In this document: in pieces, positions 1 to 10,364 of the stretch
Numbering within the stretch: position 1 is the stretch's first letter
How the letters are laid out: every line of letters starts with the position of its first letter
Assembly (NCBI GenBank): GCA_018398765.1
Contig: JAHBMJ010000077.1
Coordinates: 17,501 to 42,426 of the forward strand
Source of the DNA: Chromera velia
Taxonomy: Eukaryota; Sar; Chromeraceae
Reading direction: 5' to 3'
DNA length: 24,926 nucleotides
Translations under genes and position numbers: made by a program
Notes under the pieces: model-generated
The model's database searches: none
The model's input: the letters and a program-made list of their open reading frames with translations, nothing else
Told to the model about the DNA's origin: nothing

Positions 1-698
1 AAGGCTAAAAGTGTTAAAAAAGCTTGTATAATATCTAAAAGTCGAATTAAGAAGAGAGCGTTAAAGAGATAGTCGTGTTTTATGACTGTTTTGGGTCACG
101 GACCTCGAGTTAGGTCGAACACCCCCCCTCCCCCGAGGTTTAGAAGTCCGCACTTAATTCTGAACCTTAGGCATTGCCAAGGGGGGTCAAACCCCCCCAC
201 CGCCAGGTCCAGACATGGCCGGGCTCATCGTGGGTCCGGGAGGCGCCGCCACGGGGCTAAAGGGGGTGCCCCTTCGATGCACGCAGCCGACTTTGCCTCT
301 GTCGGCCAATAGTCGGGTCTAAAGTCTCTTGTTCATCTTAAAGGTCCACAGGTTTAAAACTGCGGAGTCCTGAACCTCTGAGCAAACGGACTTTTCCCAC
401 AGAAATGTTACCACAAAAAGCGCCCTATCAGATGTTTTCTAACGGTTTTAGAAGATGTCTGACAGAGCGTTTTCTCGGTTTTGACTTTTTTTTCGGGAGT
501 GCACTTTCGGGGCTCTGGAGGAGACGGGTGTTGCTGGCTCACCTCGGGTTGGCACGAAGTAGAGCTTGGAGGTGGGTCCAGTGGAGACCAGCCGTCTTAG
601 TCTTGTTTCCAACATCTCCCTGCTTACTGCTTCTCCTCTTGTTTAAGCAGGGAAGGACTGCCGGCTTTATGTAGGTATTAAAGCACTGCTGCCATAAA
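1..698. other. Intergenic, no gene recognised
   Basis: I see no supportable gene here. The short open frames at 82-312 and 405-674 have odd composition and no domain. The stretch contains C- and G-homopolymer runs, including a small hairpin at about 181-198 (a GGGGGG run and a CCCCCC run separated by TCAAA). Two short similar phrases (a GGTTTA then CTGAACCT pattern near 137-172 and 351-380) hint at old repeat sequence. Confidence 0.5.
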
Positions 699-925
699 GT
701 TATGGCACTGCTAACATACAGGGCTATAAGATCTGAGAGTCGGATATGTATTGTTCGTACTTCTCTTTAGTCTTCCACACAGGTAAGACTGTACTTCTGA
801 ATTGACTTGCATGCGAACCAATTAATACAATGTATGCATGCACATACATATGCGCTATACACTCGACATGTATGCACTATGTGCAGCTCTGACAATGCCT
901 ACAACCTCACAATGTAACGGCAATG
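699..925 (+). repeat. Dispersed direct repeat, copy 1
   Basis: About 227 bp closely match 1501-1727 in the same orientation, by eye roughly 90% identical. Shared blocks include GGGCTATAAGATCTGAGAGT, the phrase TGTATTGTTCGTACTTCTCT and the ending CCTCACAATGTAACGGC. Differences are scattered transitions plus small indels, so these are diverged copies, not an assembly duplication. No coding capacity is evident. It could be a SINE-like or MITE-like family or a segmental duplication; clear terminal repeats or target duplications are not visible. Confidence 0.8.
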
Positions 926-1471
926 AGAAGTCAGAAAAACAAAAACAACTGCCTAGACAGCTGTTTTTACAAAAATTATTATTATTAGTATTAAGTTCAT
1001 AATGCTTAGCTCAACCAAGCTCTAGCACTAACACCGAAGTAGACACCGAACGAAACCATCAAAAGTATGCATGATAGCTCTAACAACAAATCAATATACA
1101 TAGTGGCGGGAAGCTCCTAGGACGGAGTCAATTAATTTCAATCAATCAGCTAATAAACCGTACTATTAAATCCTAACATAAAAACACAATCAGAAAAACC
1201 ACTATCAAACTATATATTTACATAAAGATATTTATGTCTAATGAGACAACAGCCTACAACAGCTAACATTTAAATCATCATGATATTTATATCTAATTAT
1301 ACTCGACAACAGCCGGTGAAACGAGCGGGGAAAAGCACACAACAGCATAGAGCAAGGGGACCATGTAAAAGAGTGCTGGTGGCATACAAGCCAACCAAAC
1401 GCGCACTACTGAGAAAATGAGCTGGGATACTACACATAAACATACACGCACGCACGTACGCATACACATAC

Positions 1472-1515
1472 ATCGTAGAGTTATGGCGCTGCAATCGTAG
1501 AGTTATGGCGCTGCT
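1472..1515 (+). repeat. 22-bp tandem duplication at the edge of repeat copy 2
   Basis: ATCGTAGAGTTATGGCGCTG followed by CA (1472-1493) is repeated at once (1494-1515) with a single changed base at the end. The second unit runs into the dispersed repeat at 1501, so the repeat's 5' edge was locally duplicated. Copy 1 near 699 carries the corresponding phrase only once in the AGTTATGGCACTGCTAAC form, although a related GCCATAAAG phrase lies just upstream. Confidence 0.75.
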
Positions 1516-1727
1516 AACGTACGGGGCTATAAGATCTGAGAGTCGGACATGTATTGTTCGTACTTCTCTTTAGTCTTACACACAGGCAAGACTGTACGTA
1601 CTTCTGAATTGACTTGCATGCGAACCAATTAATATAATGTATGTATGCACATACACATGCGCCATATGCTCGACATGCACACACTACGTGCAGCTCTGAC
1701 AATGCCTATAACCTCACAATGTAACGG
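1501..1727 (+). repeat. Dispersed direct repeat, copy 2
   Basis: This is the second copy of the ~227-bp repeat at 699-925, about 800 bp downstream and in the same orientation. It has its own substitutions, for example CGGACATG for CGGATATG and an inserted GTAC after GACTGTAC. Homology ends sharply after CACAATGTAACGGC in both copies, after which the flanks diverge, which marks a real element boundary. Confidence 0.8.
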
Positions 1728-4040
1728 CTGCCCTCATCGCTCTCCTTATTCTTTCCTTGCAGGTCACAGTCTTGGGAGCCCCGGAGTGAACCCCCAGGTC
1801 AGCCTGTCCAGACCCGCTGCTTCTTAGGCTCTTGGTTTTGTCCTTAGAACCTTGTGCGTGCAGAATAAGCTGGACAGAAGTGCTTCTTTGACTGCATAAA
1901 GTGTGAATGCCTGTCCCTCTATGTTTGCAGGTGTTAGTGGACGGAGACTTGGGAACACCTGCAGGTCAGTTAAAGAAGCGCGGCTTGCTCTCTCGCTTTG
2001 TATGATGATTTGCCTAGCATCCAGCTTCTTTGTCCTACTAGGAGTTTGACAGAAACGTACAAGGGAGGTCACTGAGAGAGGGTTGATGGAGAGTCTGCTG
2101 GAGCCTCCATTTTTTGACCGCCTCTTCTGAAGCTTTGCACAGCTCTCAGTCATGCCAGACATTTTTCCACCCAGACCAATCGCTCAGCTTTCATGCATTT
2201 GAATGTCTTCCACTTGTTCCATATGTATCAGTCTTTCAAAGCGGTCTATACTATCCCGATGCAAGTGCTACTTACTTGTTCATCCTTTCTCATTTGTGGT
2301 AGTCCGTACTGGTCTCCCTCTGAACATCTGGATCTACCTACAGACCTGTCCTTCTTTTTTACAGTCTCTTATTGACACACGCAGAACGATTTGCAAGCTT
2401 TTACGCCGTGTAGTGTAAGTTCTTTGTGAATAAAATTATGTTGTCTCTGTGTTCTGTTCTTAGAAATCCTCTCCGACCCCTGCTGACCGTCTCCTGTCCG
2501 GTCTAACCAGCCTAGCTATGAAGCCCTCCTTCCTGCACTGTTTCTCTTGCAGAAGAAGCAATTCTTTGTACTTGATTGGTGGCGCTAAACGTTGCTGTTG
2601 AGCATATCCATTAGTGTTGTGCCTGTGTATTTCTTTATAGGTAACATTCACTAACTTCCACATGCCGCGGTGATCATAATTTTTCCCACCATGCACCTTA
2701 GCTAATCAACCAGTCTTTTGAGCATATTTGAGCAGATTCGCACAGAAGTAACGATTTTAAATGCTCTAAAAAACTTTAAATTGCTTTAAGTAACCTAGTT
2801 TTACTTTATAATGAAGTTAGAATATAGTAAATTTAAAAGTCACTTTGAATTCCATTAAGTCCTACTTTGGAGTCCACTCTGTTTCTGCCGTTTGAGATAT
2901 CTGCTTGTTTGCCTGCCTGCCTACCAGGTCCTGCCTGCAACGCCATGCCCACCTGTCTACACCGGGTGATAGCTGGGGCATAAGAGCAATCAGATGATGG
3001 CTGTGGGCAGGAAAAATCGAGAACCAAACACGTAGAGTAAAGTGGGAAGAGGCCATACATTGAAATCAGAACACTGAACTGAGAAGACGTTGAGATGACG
3101 AGAGAGTCAGCTGTGGGCACTGAGATTTAATGAGAGCTGACGTGAGCGCAAAAGGCTGGGTCAAGAGGCAACTTAGATGGCAGTGGAAGAGATGTGGCAT
3201 ACAAAAGTGTAATGTGAACAGTGAAATAAAATAAGTAGGACAGTGGATTATTATGCGAATTCAAAGTACGCGGTGAAAGTAATCATTATAAGATCGAACG
3301 GTAATAAGTATATATATACATATGGAGTGAACACATGATCAAATGATATCAAATGCGAGTAGCAGACCTGCATGAGTGAACATATCAGCGCAGTGAGCTA
3401 GCACGAACGCATAATTTTGGGCAGTCGGAGAGCTACAAGATGCATGCAGACAACGAGGATCACATGCAATAACAGAGGCAAGCGGGAAGGAGAAAATGGA
3501 GTACAGTAGAATAAAGTAAACGAATGAGCCTCTGAGAGGCATTAAGAGCATGCAGTGAGATGAAAGCAATTAATGTAAGAATGAGGCCATGCAGTGTGAG
3601 CAGTATATATTATAAATATATAAGTAGCAGGCATATATGGTGCTGGTGGTCGTGGATTGCATGTTTGGCCGAATTTTTTTGTTAGACAAAAATATAATTG
3701 GCTATATATACAAGAATGCATCTCAGAGGGCAGTTCATAGTCTGATACTGTGAAAGGCCCTATATACCACGCGCGGTCGCATAAACAATGAAGGTTTATG
3801 CCCCACGCGGACGTTTAAATGAACCGCGACACGGCTGGTCGAGGCACTAACCTACTAGGTATTAGGTGTGTTACACAACTTTGCCAAAAGTTCTGCACAT
3901 ACAGGATTATAACATACATACAGTTAGATTAAGTGACAAAATTTCAACGTACGTGGACATGCGGGAGGCTTGCCTGTAAATCCACATAAATTCGAAGGCT
4001 TGCAACCTACTCTGCTGCATTGCAGTTTGCTGGGCAGGCA
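1728..4040. other. Intergenic, no gene recognised
   Basis: About 2.3 kb with only short open frames on either strand; none has a recognisable domain, splice structure or coding-like codon use. AT-rich patches occur around 2750-2840 and 3300-3330 (TATATATA), and 3600-3625 (TATATATTATAAATATATAA). I see no tRNA, rRNA or transposase signature. Confidence 0.5.
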
Positions 4041-4163
4041 GCAAGCGGGAAGGCCGAGTGCGGAATTATTAATCAGTGCAGTCAGCAAGCGGGAAGGCCA
4101 AGTACGGAATTATCAATCAGTGCAGTCAGTAAGCGGGAAGGCCAAGTGCGGAATCAATCAGTG
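4041..4163 (+). repeat. 44-bp tandem repeat, about 2.8 copies
   Basis: Units begin GCAAGCGGGAAGGCC at 4041, again at 4085, and as GTAAGCGGGAAGGCC at 4129, giving an exact 44-bp period. Each continues through GTGCGGAATTATTAATCAGTG with point changes. The third copy lacks a short internal block (ATTAT) and then decays. This is a small minisatellite without coding potential. Confidence 0.85.
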
Positions 4164-4590
4164 AGTTATTAATTAAATAATCAATGGATGTACAATGATG
4201 TGCAATGATGTGCATCTCCAGTGACAAGAGTGAGAAGAGACGAAAGTTGACAGTAACCGCCAACTTAATGTATATCCACTGGTATCTATCACTGATTGCA
4301 ACTGCTGAACAAAAAGTTGCTGCCGGTCTGCATGACCCGGTCGGACTTTTGATGTGCGGCATGCACGTATAGATCGCGAGGTCGCGTCGGCACGTCCCTC
4401 ACGCGAACCCGGTCGGGCACGTGCACCGTGGTTCATGACGACAAGGTCGGTGCCGAAGCCCCAGGCAACTCTCAACAACTGAAGCCCTAGGCAGCTCTAT
4501 ATAAAGTTAGGAAAAACCACCTGGGGTCGCCCTAAGCGGCCCTGGCGGGCCGTCTGCGGCGTGCCTGGGGTACCCTAGGTACCCTAGGCA
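4164..4590. other. GC-rich intergenic segment with short repeats
   Basis: No gene seen. The stretch includes two CCCGGTCGG phrases near 4336 and 4409, and a 9-10-bp tandem repeat (GGTACCCTA twice, about 4569-4588) directly before the inverted-repeat element that starts at 4591. A similar GGTGCCCTAGG-type sequence recurs at 14604-14627. Confidence 0.45.
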
Positions 4591-5067
4591 CTGGCAGTGT
4601 TAGGGATACAATTATTATAATTGCAATTATTAAAATTAATTGCAAACAATTATTGTTTGCCAGGAGCGGGAGAGAGGCAATTAGTTGCAATTAATTGCAA
4701 TTTTTGTTTATGCGTTGTTTATGTATTGCTATGTGTTGTTCATATGTTGTCATGTGTTGTTCAGGCGTGTTTAGGTACTGTTTAGTAAATTTTACAACAC
4801 TTTACACAGTTTAAAACATGAAACACCAAGTTGCAAGTCGTAAAACGTTTGTTTTAGATGAGTTATAATCATTTTATTTCATAAATGCTTACATTTGAGT
4901 TAGTATTTCATTGTATACTATCATCTGATACCCCAATTCGCTTAATAACTACATATTTGAGTCTGATTGCAATTATTGGCAATTAATTGCAATGATTGCA
5001 ATTATTGTTTGGCCGGACTTCCTTGAAGCAATGGGCACTGCAATTTAATTGCTCCTAGCACTGCCAG
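4591..5067. mobile_element. Candidate non-autonomous terminal-inverted-repeat element
   Basis: The left end reads CTGGCAGTGTTAGGG (4591-4605). The right end, read on the minus strand from 5067, is CTGGCAGTGCTAGGAG, a 14-of-15 match. The 477-bp interior is AT-rich, non-coding and full of TTGCAATTAATTGCAA-type palindromes at both sides (near 4684 and 4983). Both ends are flanked by GCA (4588-4590 and 5068-5070), a possible 3-bp target duplication, though chance cannot be excluded. No transposase is present, so it would be a MITE-like derivative. Family not identified. Confidence 0.5.
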
Positions 5068-5489
5068 GCAGGTTTAGACAGCATGAATCAAATCAATAAC
5101 TGTTGATCGATCGATGAGTTCCATAGTTGGTACACAAAGCATTTATTAAAAAGTATTCTCTAAGAAAGGTTACAGAATGTGTTTAACCGTAAGTCTAACA
5201 AATTTTAGAATATTTTATGACACAGCTCTTATCTAATTGACTAGTTGATTGATTGAATGCGTAATTTTTTAAAGTCATAATGATGTTAAATACATTTGGT
5301 TCAGTGAATATTAGTAAATATGTAATTGATGGATTTGGACACCAATAGTAGCTCAGGAAAAGATTTAGTAACCAGACCGTAATACTGCATGCTTATGTTT
5401 TTTAACGTTTTCCTTTAGCTTGTACGTCATAATTAACACGTACACTCAGAAGAGTTGATCGGTACGACCGGGTGACAAGACCTTAGTCA
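5068..5489. other. AT-rich intergenic, nothing recognised
   Basis: No open frame, repeat or RNA gene that I can support. The composition is AT-rich with scattered TAATTGAT-type words. Confidence 0.5.
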
Positions 5490-5605
5490 CTTCCGCGCGC
5501 AAAGCGCGCGCTGCACGCGCGTGCGCGCATGCATTCATCCTCCCCGCCGTCTCCGCGCGAGACTGAGCGCGCGCGCTTTGTATGCATGTGGCTAAAAACT
5601 TTTAG
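5490..5605. repeat. CG-rich palindromic patch upstream of the Ser-rich gene
   Basis: An island of alternating purine-pyrimidine CG sequence (CCGCGCGCAAAGCGCGCGC, CACGCGCGTGCGCGCATGC and GAGCGCGCGCGCTTTG) sits inside AT-rich DNA about 300 bp before the start codon at 5891. It ends with a hairpin GGCTAAAA-AC-TTTTAGCC (about 5590-5607). It may be a CpG promoter element or a Z-DNA-prone repeat. A similar CG patch with a hairpin occurs at 22522-22575. Confidence 0.45.
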
Positions 5606-5890
5606 CCGCTGTCAGAGTTCGAGTCTTGAATAGTCTTGAAAACAAATTAAATGAAATGAAACAAAAGCGTGCAAAAAGGAGCTCCTTCGAGAGCACTCTG
5701 AAAGTGTGCTTGTGGTGACACAAGCAAGAAGATCGGGAGTGTGACTGCCTGGAGTGGTGGCAGGTCTCCCCTGAGGATCGATTCCTCTGACTGGTTTGAT
5801 TTTGGGGAAAGGACTGACTGATCGAAGTGAGGAAGGTATCATTGTTGTGAACATACCCTATCGCTGTCCCAGTTCTTCTTCGCGCTTGCA

Positions 5891-8396
5891 ATGAGCAGGG
5901 CCGAGCAAGGAGGTCTGAGCCCCAGGACTATTGGTCCTCGAGGGTTTCAGGAGTCTGTTGTTGCTCCTTTTTCATCTGGAAAGAAAGAGGAGGAGACAAC
6001 AAATGAGTCAGGATCGTTTCAGCATATTCACGCTTTTCTAAAATCCGTCTCTGCCGCGATTTCGAAAGTGGTCCCTGAAAGTTCTAGTGCAGTCTGGCTT
6101 GATGGTTGCACCCCTGGAGTTGACGGTTGTCCTTTGTTCGTTGACTTACACACAAACACAGACGGGTGCACGGAAGGATCCCGCCTGGTTGGGTCGCATT
6201 CCTCTCAACAACAACTTGGAGAAGGAGAAGAATGCTCAACTGTAAGGCGCTTGTGCCGAACCTTTTGCTTCTCTTCCTTTCTTCTAGACTTTCTTCTGCA
6301 CTCGCCGTCGTGCGATCTGATGGGTTTTCACATCTTTGCTTTTGTTCGGACCATACACCTTCTTGCAGGAAAGGAGAGACGACAGACATCTCCTCAGTGG
6401 CAGTCTCCCTCGCAGAGTGTCAAGTCGTTCGAGAGAGAGAGGGCACAGAGAGAGGCACAGACCCGCGTCACACTCCCTACCGGGTGTCGGGACTGCCATC
6501 AGAGGGAAGAGGTTACCCTTCGCACCCCCACCCTGCTCTTCCACCAGCATTAGCCCCAACCCAACCCCCCCCTCCCCTTCCCCCTCTTCCACTAGAAAGC
6601 CGACCAGGTTCCCAGAGGACCTAAACCTCCGTCGGTGGAAGCGCCTCTCTCCCGCCAAGCGCCGAGCCTCACGACAGACTCCCCTGGTGACAATTCCTGA
6701 AAACAGGGAGGTCACCCTGTGGACAGACGCTGCTTCTCTGTCTGCTTCCCTGAGTAGCTCCTCCTGTTCCTCTTCCTCCTCTTCCTCCTCAGGGACAGCA
6801 GGAGTACGCAGAGGCGCTTCCTTCCCTCCCTCTTCTCTCGCCTCCCTCCAAAGGCGATTGGGAGGGAGATCACGGAGAAGTGTCTCGCTGTCGAGATCTC
6901 TCAGTGAGACAGAATTAGAGGTAGATCAGACTCGAAGAGGAGGGACAGGAAGTAGCGAGAGTGGTGGCAGTAGCTTCTCCTCATTGTCGTTCTTGAAAGA
7001 GGCCGTCAAGACTCTTGAACCTTTAGACGATGACGACTTGTCTGATTCCATGGCTTCTGACTGTTCTTCCTCTAGTTCCATCTCTTCCTGTTCCTCCTCC
7101 TCAGAGGGCACAGGGGGACGACACAGACACAGACACAACAGCTTCACACAGGCCCTTTTCCCCTCTCTGTCTTCCTCTGTCTCAGAGTCCTCTGGCTCCC
7201 ATGGGAGCAGACTCAATAGACAGGGGCCCGCACCCCTTTCTCTCTCCGCCCTCTCACTTCCTCACCCTCTGACAGCCGAAACCCTCAAAGAAGGAATGTG
7301 GCGCCGTCAGATGGAGACGGAGAGAGAGACAGAGACAGAGACGGCGACAGAAGAAGGGCACATGGGGGGAGAGAGAGAGGGAGACGGAGGCCCAGGAGGA
7401 AGGCAGCAGCAGACTGTGGGGGATGGCAGTGCCAGTGCGAGTTTGTGGCTCGACCGCGTCCTCCGATTCGTCAGTGGTCTCTCTGCCTCCACTGCGTCAG
7501 GCTCGGGGTCAGAGGGCGGGGGAGGTTCCGGGTCTCCTTCCTCGTCCCCTGAAGCACGGGGTGTGGAGGTGGAAAGAGAGGGCATCGTGAGTCGGTGGGC
7601 AGAAGAGAAACCAGAGGAACCTGTGGTAGCATCGGGGTCGGCGGTGGGAGGAGCGGAAGGGAAAACGCGTTCGTTCGGTGCGAACGCAGACACTTCCTCC
7701 TCCTCTACTGCTCTTCCCGTTGATCCTTCTGTCTCCCCCCCTTTCTCCCTCTTGCCCTCGTCTGCACGTCCCCCCCGAGCTCTGACTGCCTCCGTAGATG
7801 CAGAAGAGGAAGAGGATGCGTCTCTGACAGTGTCTGCCTCTTCGTCTCTCTCTGCCTCAACGCAGGCGACAGAGACGGAGGGAGAGAGGCAAGTGCATGC
7901 AGAGAGGGAGGCGGCCTCATCCAGAGAAGGAGAGCGATCTTGCAGATTGTCATCCGGTAGTGCTGCGGACTTGAAAGTCAACGAGGGGATGCTCGCGGCA
8001 GATTCTGTTCATGAGGCGGTGGAGTTGTGGGCAGGCAAAGAGGGGGGGCAGGGTGGGGGGGCAGATCGTCCTTCTCAGTTCTCCCTTTCCCTGCTGCCTG
8101 GTCTGCGAGGCAGGCCTGCGAATGCCTCCTTAGCGTTTGTGTTGGTGGTTTTCCTTGGAGTGCTTTGGGACCTGTTTGTTGCGTTTAGGGGAAAAGGAAA
8201 GAGAGGAAGGAGGAAGAGGGAGAGAGGAGGAGGGCGTGAAAGGTTGATTAGCTTTATTTTGGGTGGGGGCACAGCGGGGGGGGGGGCCACGAGACCTGGT
8301 GGATCGGCGGGTGTCCGTTTATTTTGGCGTCTTCTTTCATCTGCTGTGTCTTCGCGTCTGTCCAGAAGGAAACAAACGGTTAAAGCGATCCTTTAA
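5891..8396 (+). CDS. Ser/Glu-rich single-pass membrane protein, two exons (unrecognised)
   Basis: Function unknown. The best model is exon 1 at 5891-6241 (117 codons from ATG) and exon 2 at 6369-8396, giving about 792 aa. The 127-bp intron starts GTAAGG at 6242, ends in a pyrimidine-rich CTTCTTGCAG at 6368 and is phase 0. Without splicing each frame stops or lacks its start. The protein has no N-terminal signal peptide. It is dominated by low complexity: a poly-Ser run near residues 239-260, an Asp/Ser block near 336-364, a Glu/Thr repeat near 432-447 and long Gly/Ser/Glu stretches. One hydrophobic span, about residues 705-723 (LAFVLVVFLGVLWDLFVAF), is followed by a very basic cluster (KGKRGRRKRERGGGRER). 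By the positive-inside rule the ~70-residue C-terminus would be cytoplasmic and the large Ser-rich part lumenal or extracellular. Open antisense frames across it are composition shadows. Further upstream exons cannot be excluded. Confidence 0.72.
6242..6368 (+). other. Spliceosomal intron of the Ser-rich gene
   Basis: The intron has donor T|GTAAGG and acceptor TTGCAG|GAAAGG. Exon 1 ends after exactly 117 codons and exon 2 resumes in the 675-codon frame. A nearer TTCTAG at 6287 would leave a 46-bp intron but runs into an in-frame TGA at 6318, so the 6368 acceptor is preferred. Confidence 0.7.
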
Positions 8397-10250
8397 CAGT
8401 CCCATCACGAGACGGAAGGTTGAATGAATGAAAACGTTAACTGCATGCTTGCTTGCTTACTTAGTTGCTTGGTTGGGTACTCAGAACAAGTGGTTGTATG
8501 TGTTCTTGTTACCTTCCTGCCATGATTTATTTGTTTCTGTCGATGCCGCTGTGCAACGTCTAGCTGCATGTCTGGCTTCTTTGCTTATTTCACCCATCGC
8601 GTCGTCTCGTCTCTTCTCGTCCCTCTTGTCATGTCGTGTCATCTTAATGGTTTGTCTTTTCTGTCCTTTCTGTGCAAGGCTTTGCCTGCCAGCCTGTATG
8701 TGTCAGGTACGGTGAGTACGTCGAGCGAATGAATGGAAGGAAGGAACACCCGAGTGAGTGAGTGAGTGAGCTTCTCAAAGGAGGCTAACTCACTGATACG
8801 GAGGAGACGAGAGGAGCACAGAGACTCTCGATCGCGTTGGGTGCATCGCTCAACGCGAGAGGGCAGCCTTGGACAGTGAAGTGACAATGCGCCTAAGAGT
8901 ACGCAGCAAGCAGGGAAGAAAAGCAACGAGAAAAGTGAGGATGTCGAGAAAGAAAAGAAGAGAGAAGAAAAGGAAATTGTCTGCCTTTACTGGTTTCCCT
9001 TTATGTTCGTGCTCTCTTTTCCTCGTCTGGTACGAGCATAATGCGCCCACGCAGTCAGTCAAAAGGCAGGGACACAAAGGTGATTGACAATGCATGACAG
9101 TGACCAAATGACAGTCAGTGAGGAAGAATAGAAAGAAAAGTGAGTACCCCTCTCTTCTCTCTCTGGTATGTGCAGAGGTTGGAAGGATGAGTGCGGCTCT
9201 GTCGGTCACTTGACGGGACAAAGAGTAGATAGACTGACTTTATTGCAGAAGGGTGGGGAGGGGGGGTCAGGGGAGGGTGGGAGGGAGTCTCAGACAGTAA
9301 ATAAGTAAAGTGAAGGAAACAAAGATACCTCGAAACGCCCAAGTAAAATGGGGCAACAGAAACAACGAGAGAGAGCAGCAGGACATCAGGGAACAGGGAG
9401 GGAGTGAAACAAGTGTAAGGAGGCGAGCATTTCTTTTTCGGTACAGGAGCTTTTTGTTGTCGGATGTATCCGGATATATAAATCGTCATTGCGAATCAAT
9501 TTATTTGAAGCCGTGAGATGAAAGGAGCGGCAACTGAAAAAGAAAAGGAACAGAGAAAGACGAAAAAAGTAAAGGCGGGGCGTGTAAAGAGAGACAGCAA
9601 GCCTTTTGCCTTGTGCCTTGCTTTTCATCGCTGCAGCAGTCGGGTTTTGGTTAGTTTCTTTCCGTTGCTTTCGTTTTTCTTTTGCGTGGGTGGGCTGCGG
9701 TGGACTGCTTCCGTCAGTGAGTGAGTGTCTGCAATCGTCTTTTCTGTGTTGTCTTTTTGGTTGGTTACTTTTTGGTGAAAGGACGATGGATGACAAGAAA
9801 GGAAGTGAAACAAAAGAAAAGGAGGGGATCGCGGGAGATCCTGCGGTGAGATTCGTACAGGCTGCTGCTGTCAGGTACAGGCGTAGTGGGCTGTTCCTTT
9901 GCTTTGTGTGCTTGTGTGCTTTCATGCGCTTGCTTTTGAGTGCATGAATCGAGAGTGAGTTGCTTTCGATGCGGTTACGTTTTAGCTTTCTCTACTCGTC
10001 GAACAGACAAATGCCGTGTGTACATAAAGGGTGTTTCTTTCTCATTGAGTAAATAAGTAAGTCTGTCTGATAGCTCCATGCTGAAGAAACAAATGAGGAG
10101 AGAAAAGACAACGGCATCGCGGATTCTCAAGTGAAGCCCTCGATTTCTGTCTGTCTTTCTGTTTGAGAGGCTGAGTGTTGAATGCAGGGGAGAGAGTGTA
10201 AGGGAGGCAGCAGGAAGCAGGCAGGAGGTGACAGATGCACATTGCAAGGT
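8397..10250. other. Non-coding downstream region with short simple repeats
   Basis: No gene supported. The segment directly follows the stop of the Ser-rich gene and may hold its 3' untranslated region. It contains TGCTTGCTTGCT-like and (GTGA)n tracts (about 8752-8770). Open frames up to 179 aa on the minus strand (9386-9925) are rich in Lys/Ser/Phe, lack domains and match strand-composition bias, not coding. Confidence 0.5.
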
Positions 10251-10333
10251 TCATTTCTTTCTTTCTATCTGGTCCTTTGCTCTCGCTCCTTCACTCCCGC
10301 ATGCTCTCTCTTTCTCAGGCACTTGCTTTTTGC

Positions 10334-10364
<31 letters not shown>

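Noticed and set aside
4041-4163. A CRISPR-like array
   Set aside because: Units are contiguous 44-bp tandem copies with no variable spacers, and the DNA is eukaryotic.
4561-4590. Telomere-like CCCTAGG repeats
   Set aside because: Only two GGTACCCTA units occur, interior to the scaffold and unlike TTTAGGG-type telomeric arrays.
5585-5640. Possible tRNA because of a GTTCGAGTC-like T-arm
   Set aside because: The upstream hairpin is a simple GGCTAAAA/TTTTAGCC palindrome; no acceptor stem, D-arm or anticodon arm can be folded.
7307-7981. A 224-codon open frame on the minus strand inside the Ser-rich gene
   Set aside because: It is the antisense of a low-complexity Ser/Glu-rich exon. Its composition mirrors that exon and no domain or splice structure supports it.
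8428-8715. A short protein with a signal-peptide-like start (MKTLTACLLAYLVAWLG)
   Set aside because: The hydrophobic start comes from a GCTTGCTTGCTTACTTAG-type simple repeat just after a stop codon; more likely 3' untranslated sequence.
9386-9925. A 179-codon minus-strand open frame
   Set aside because: Lys/Ser/Phe-rich with no domain. It lies in strand-biased repeat-rich DNA where long frames arise by lack of stop codons.
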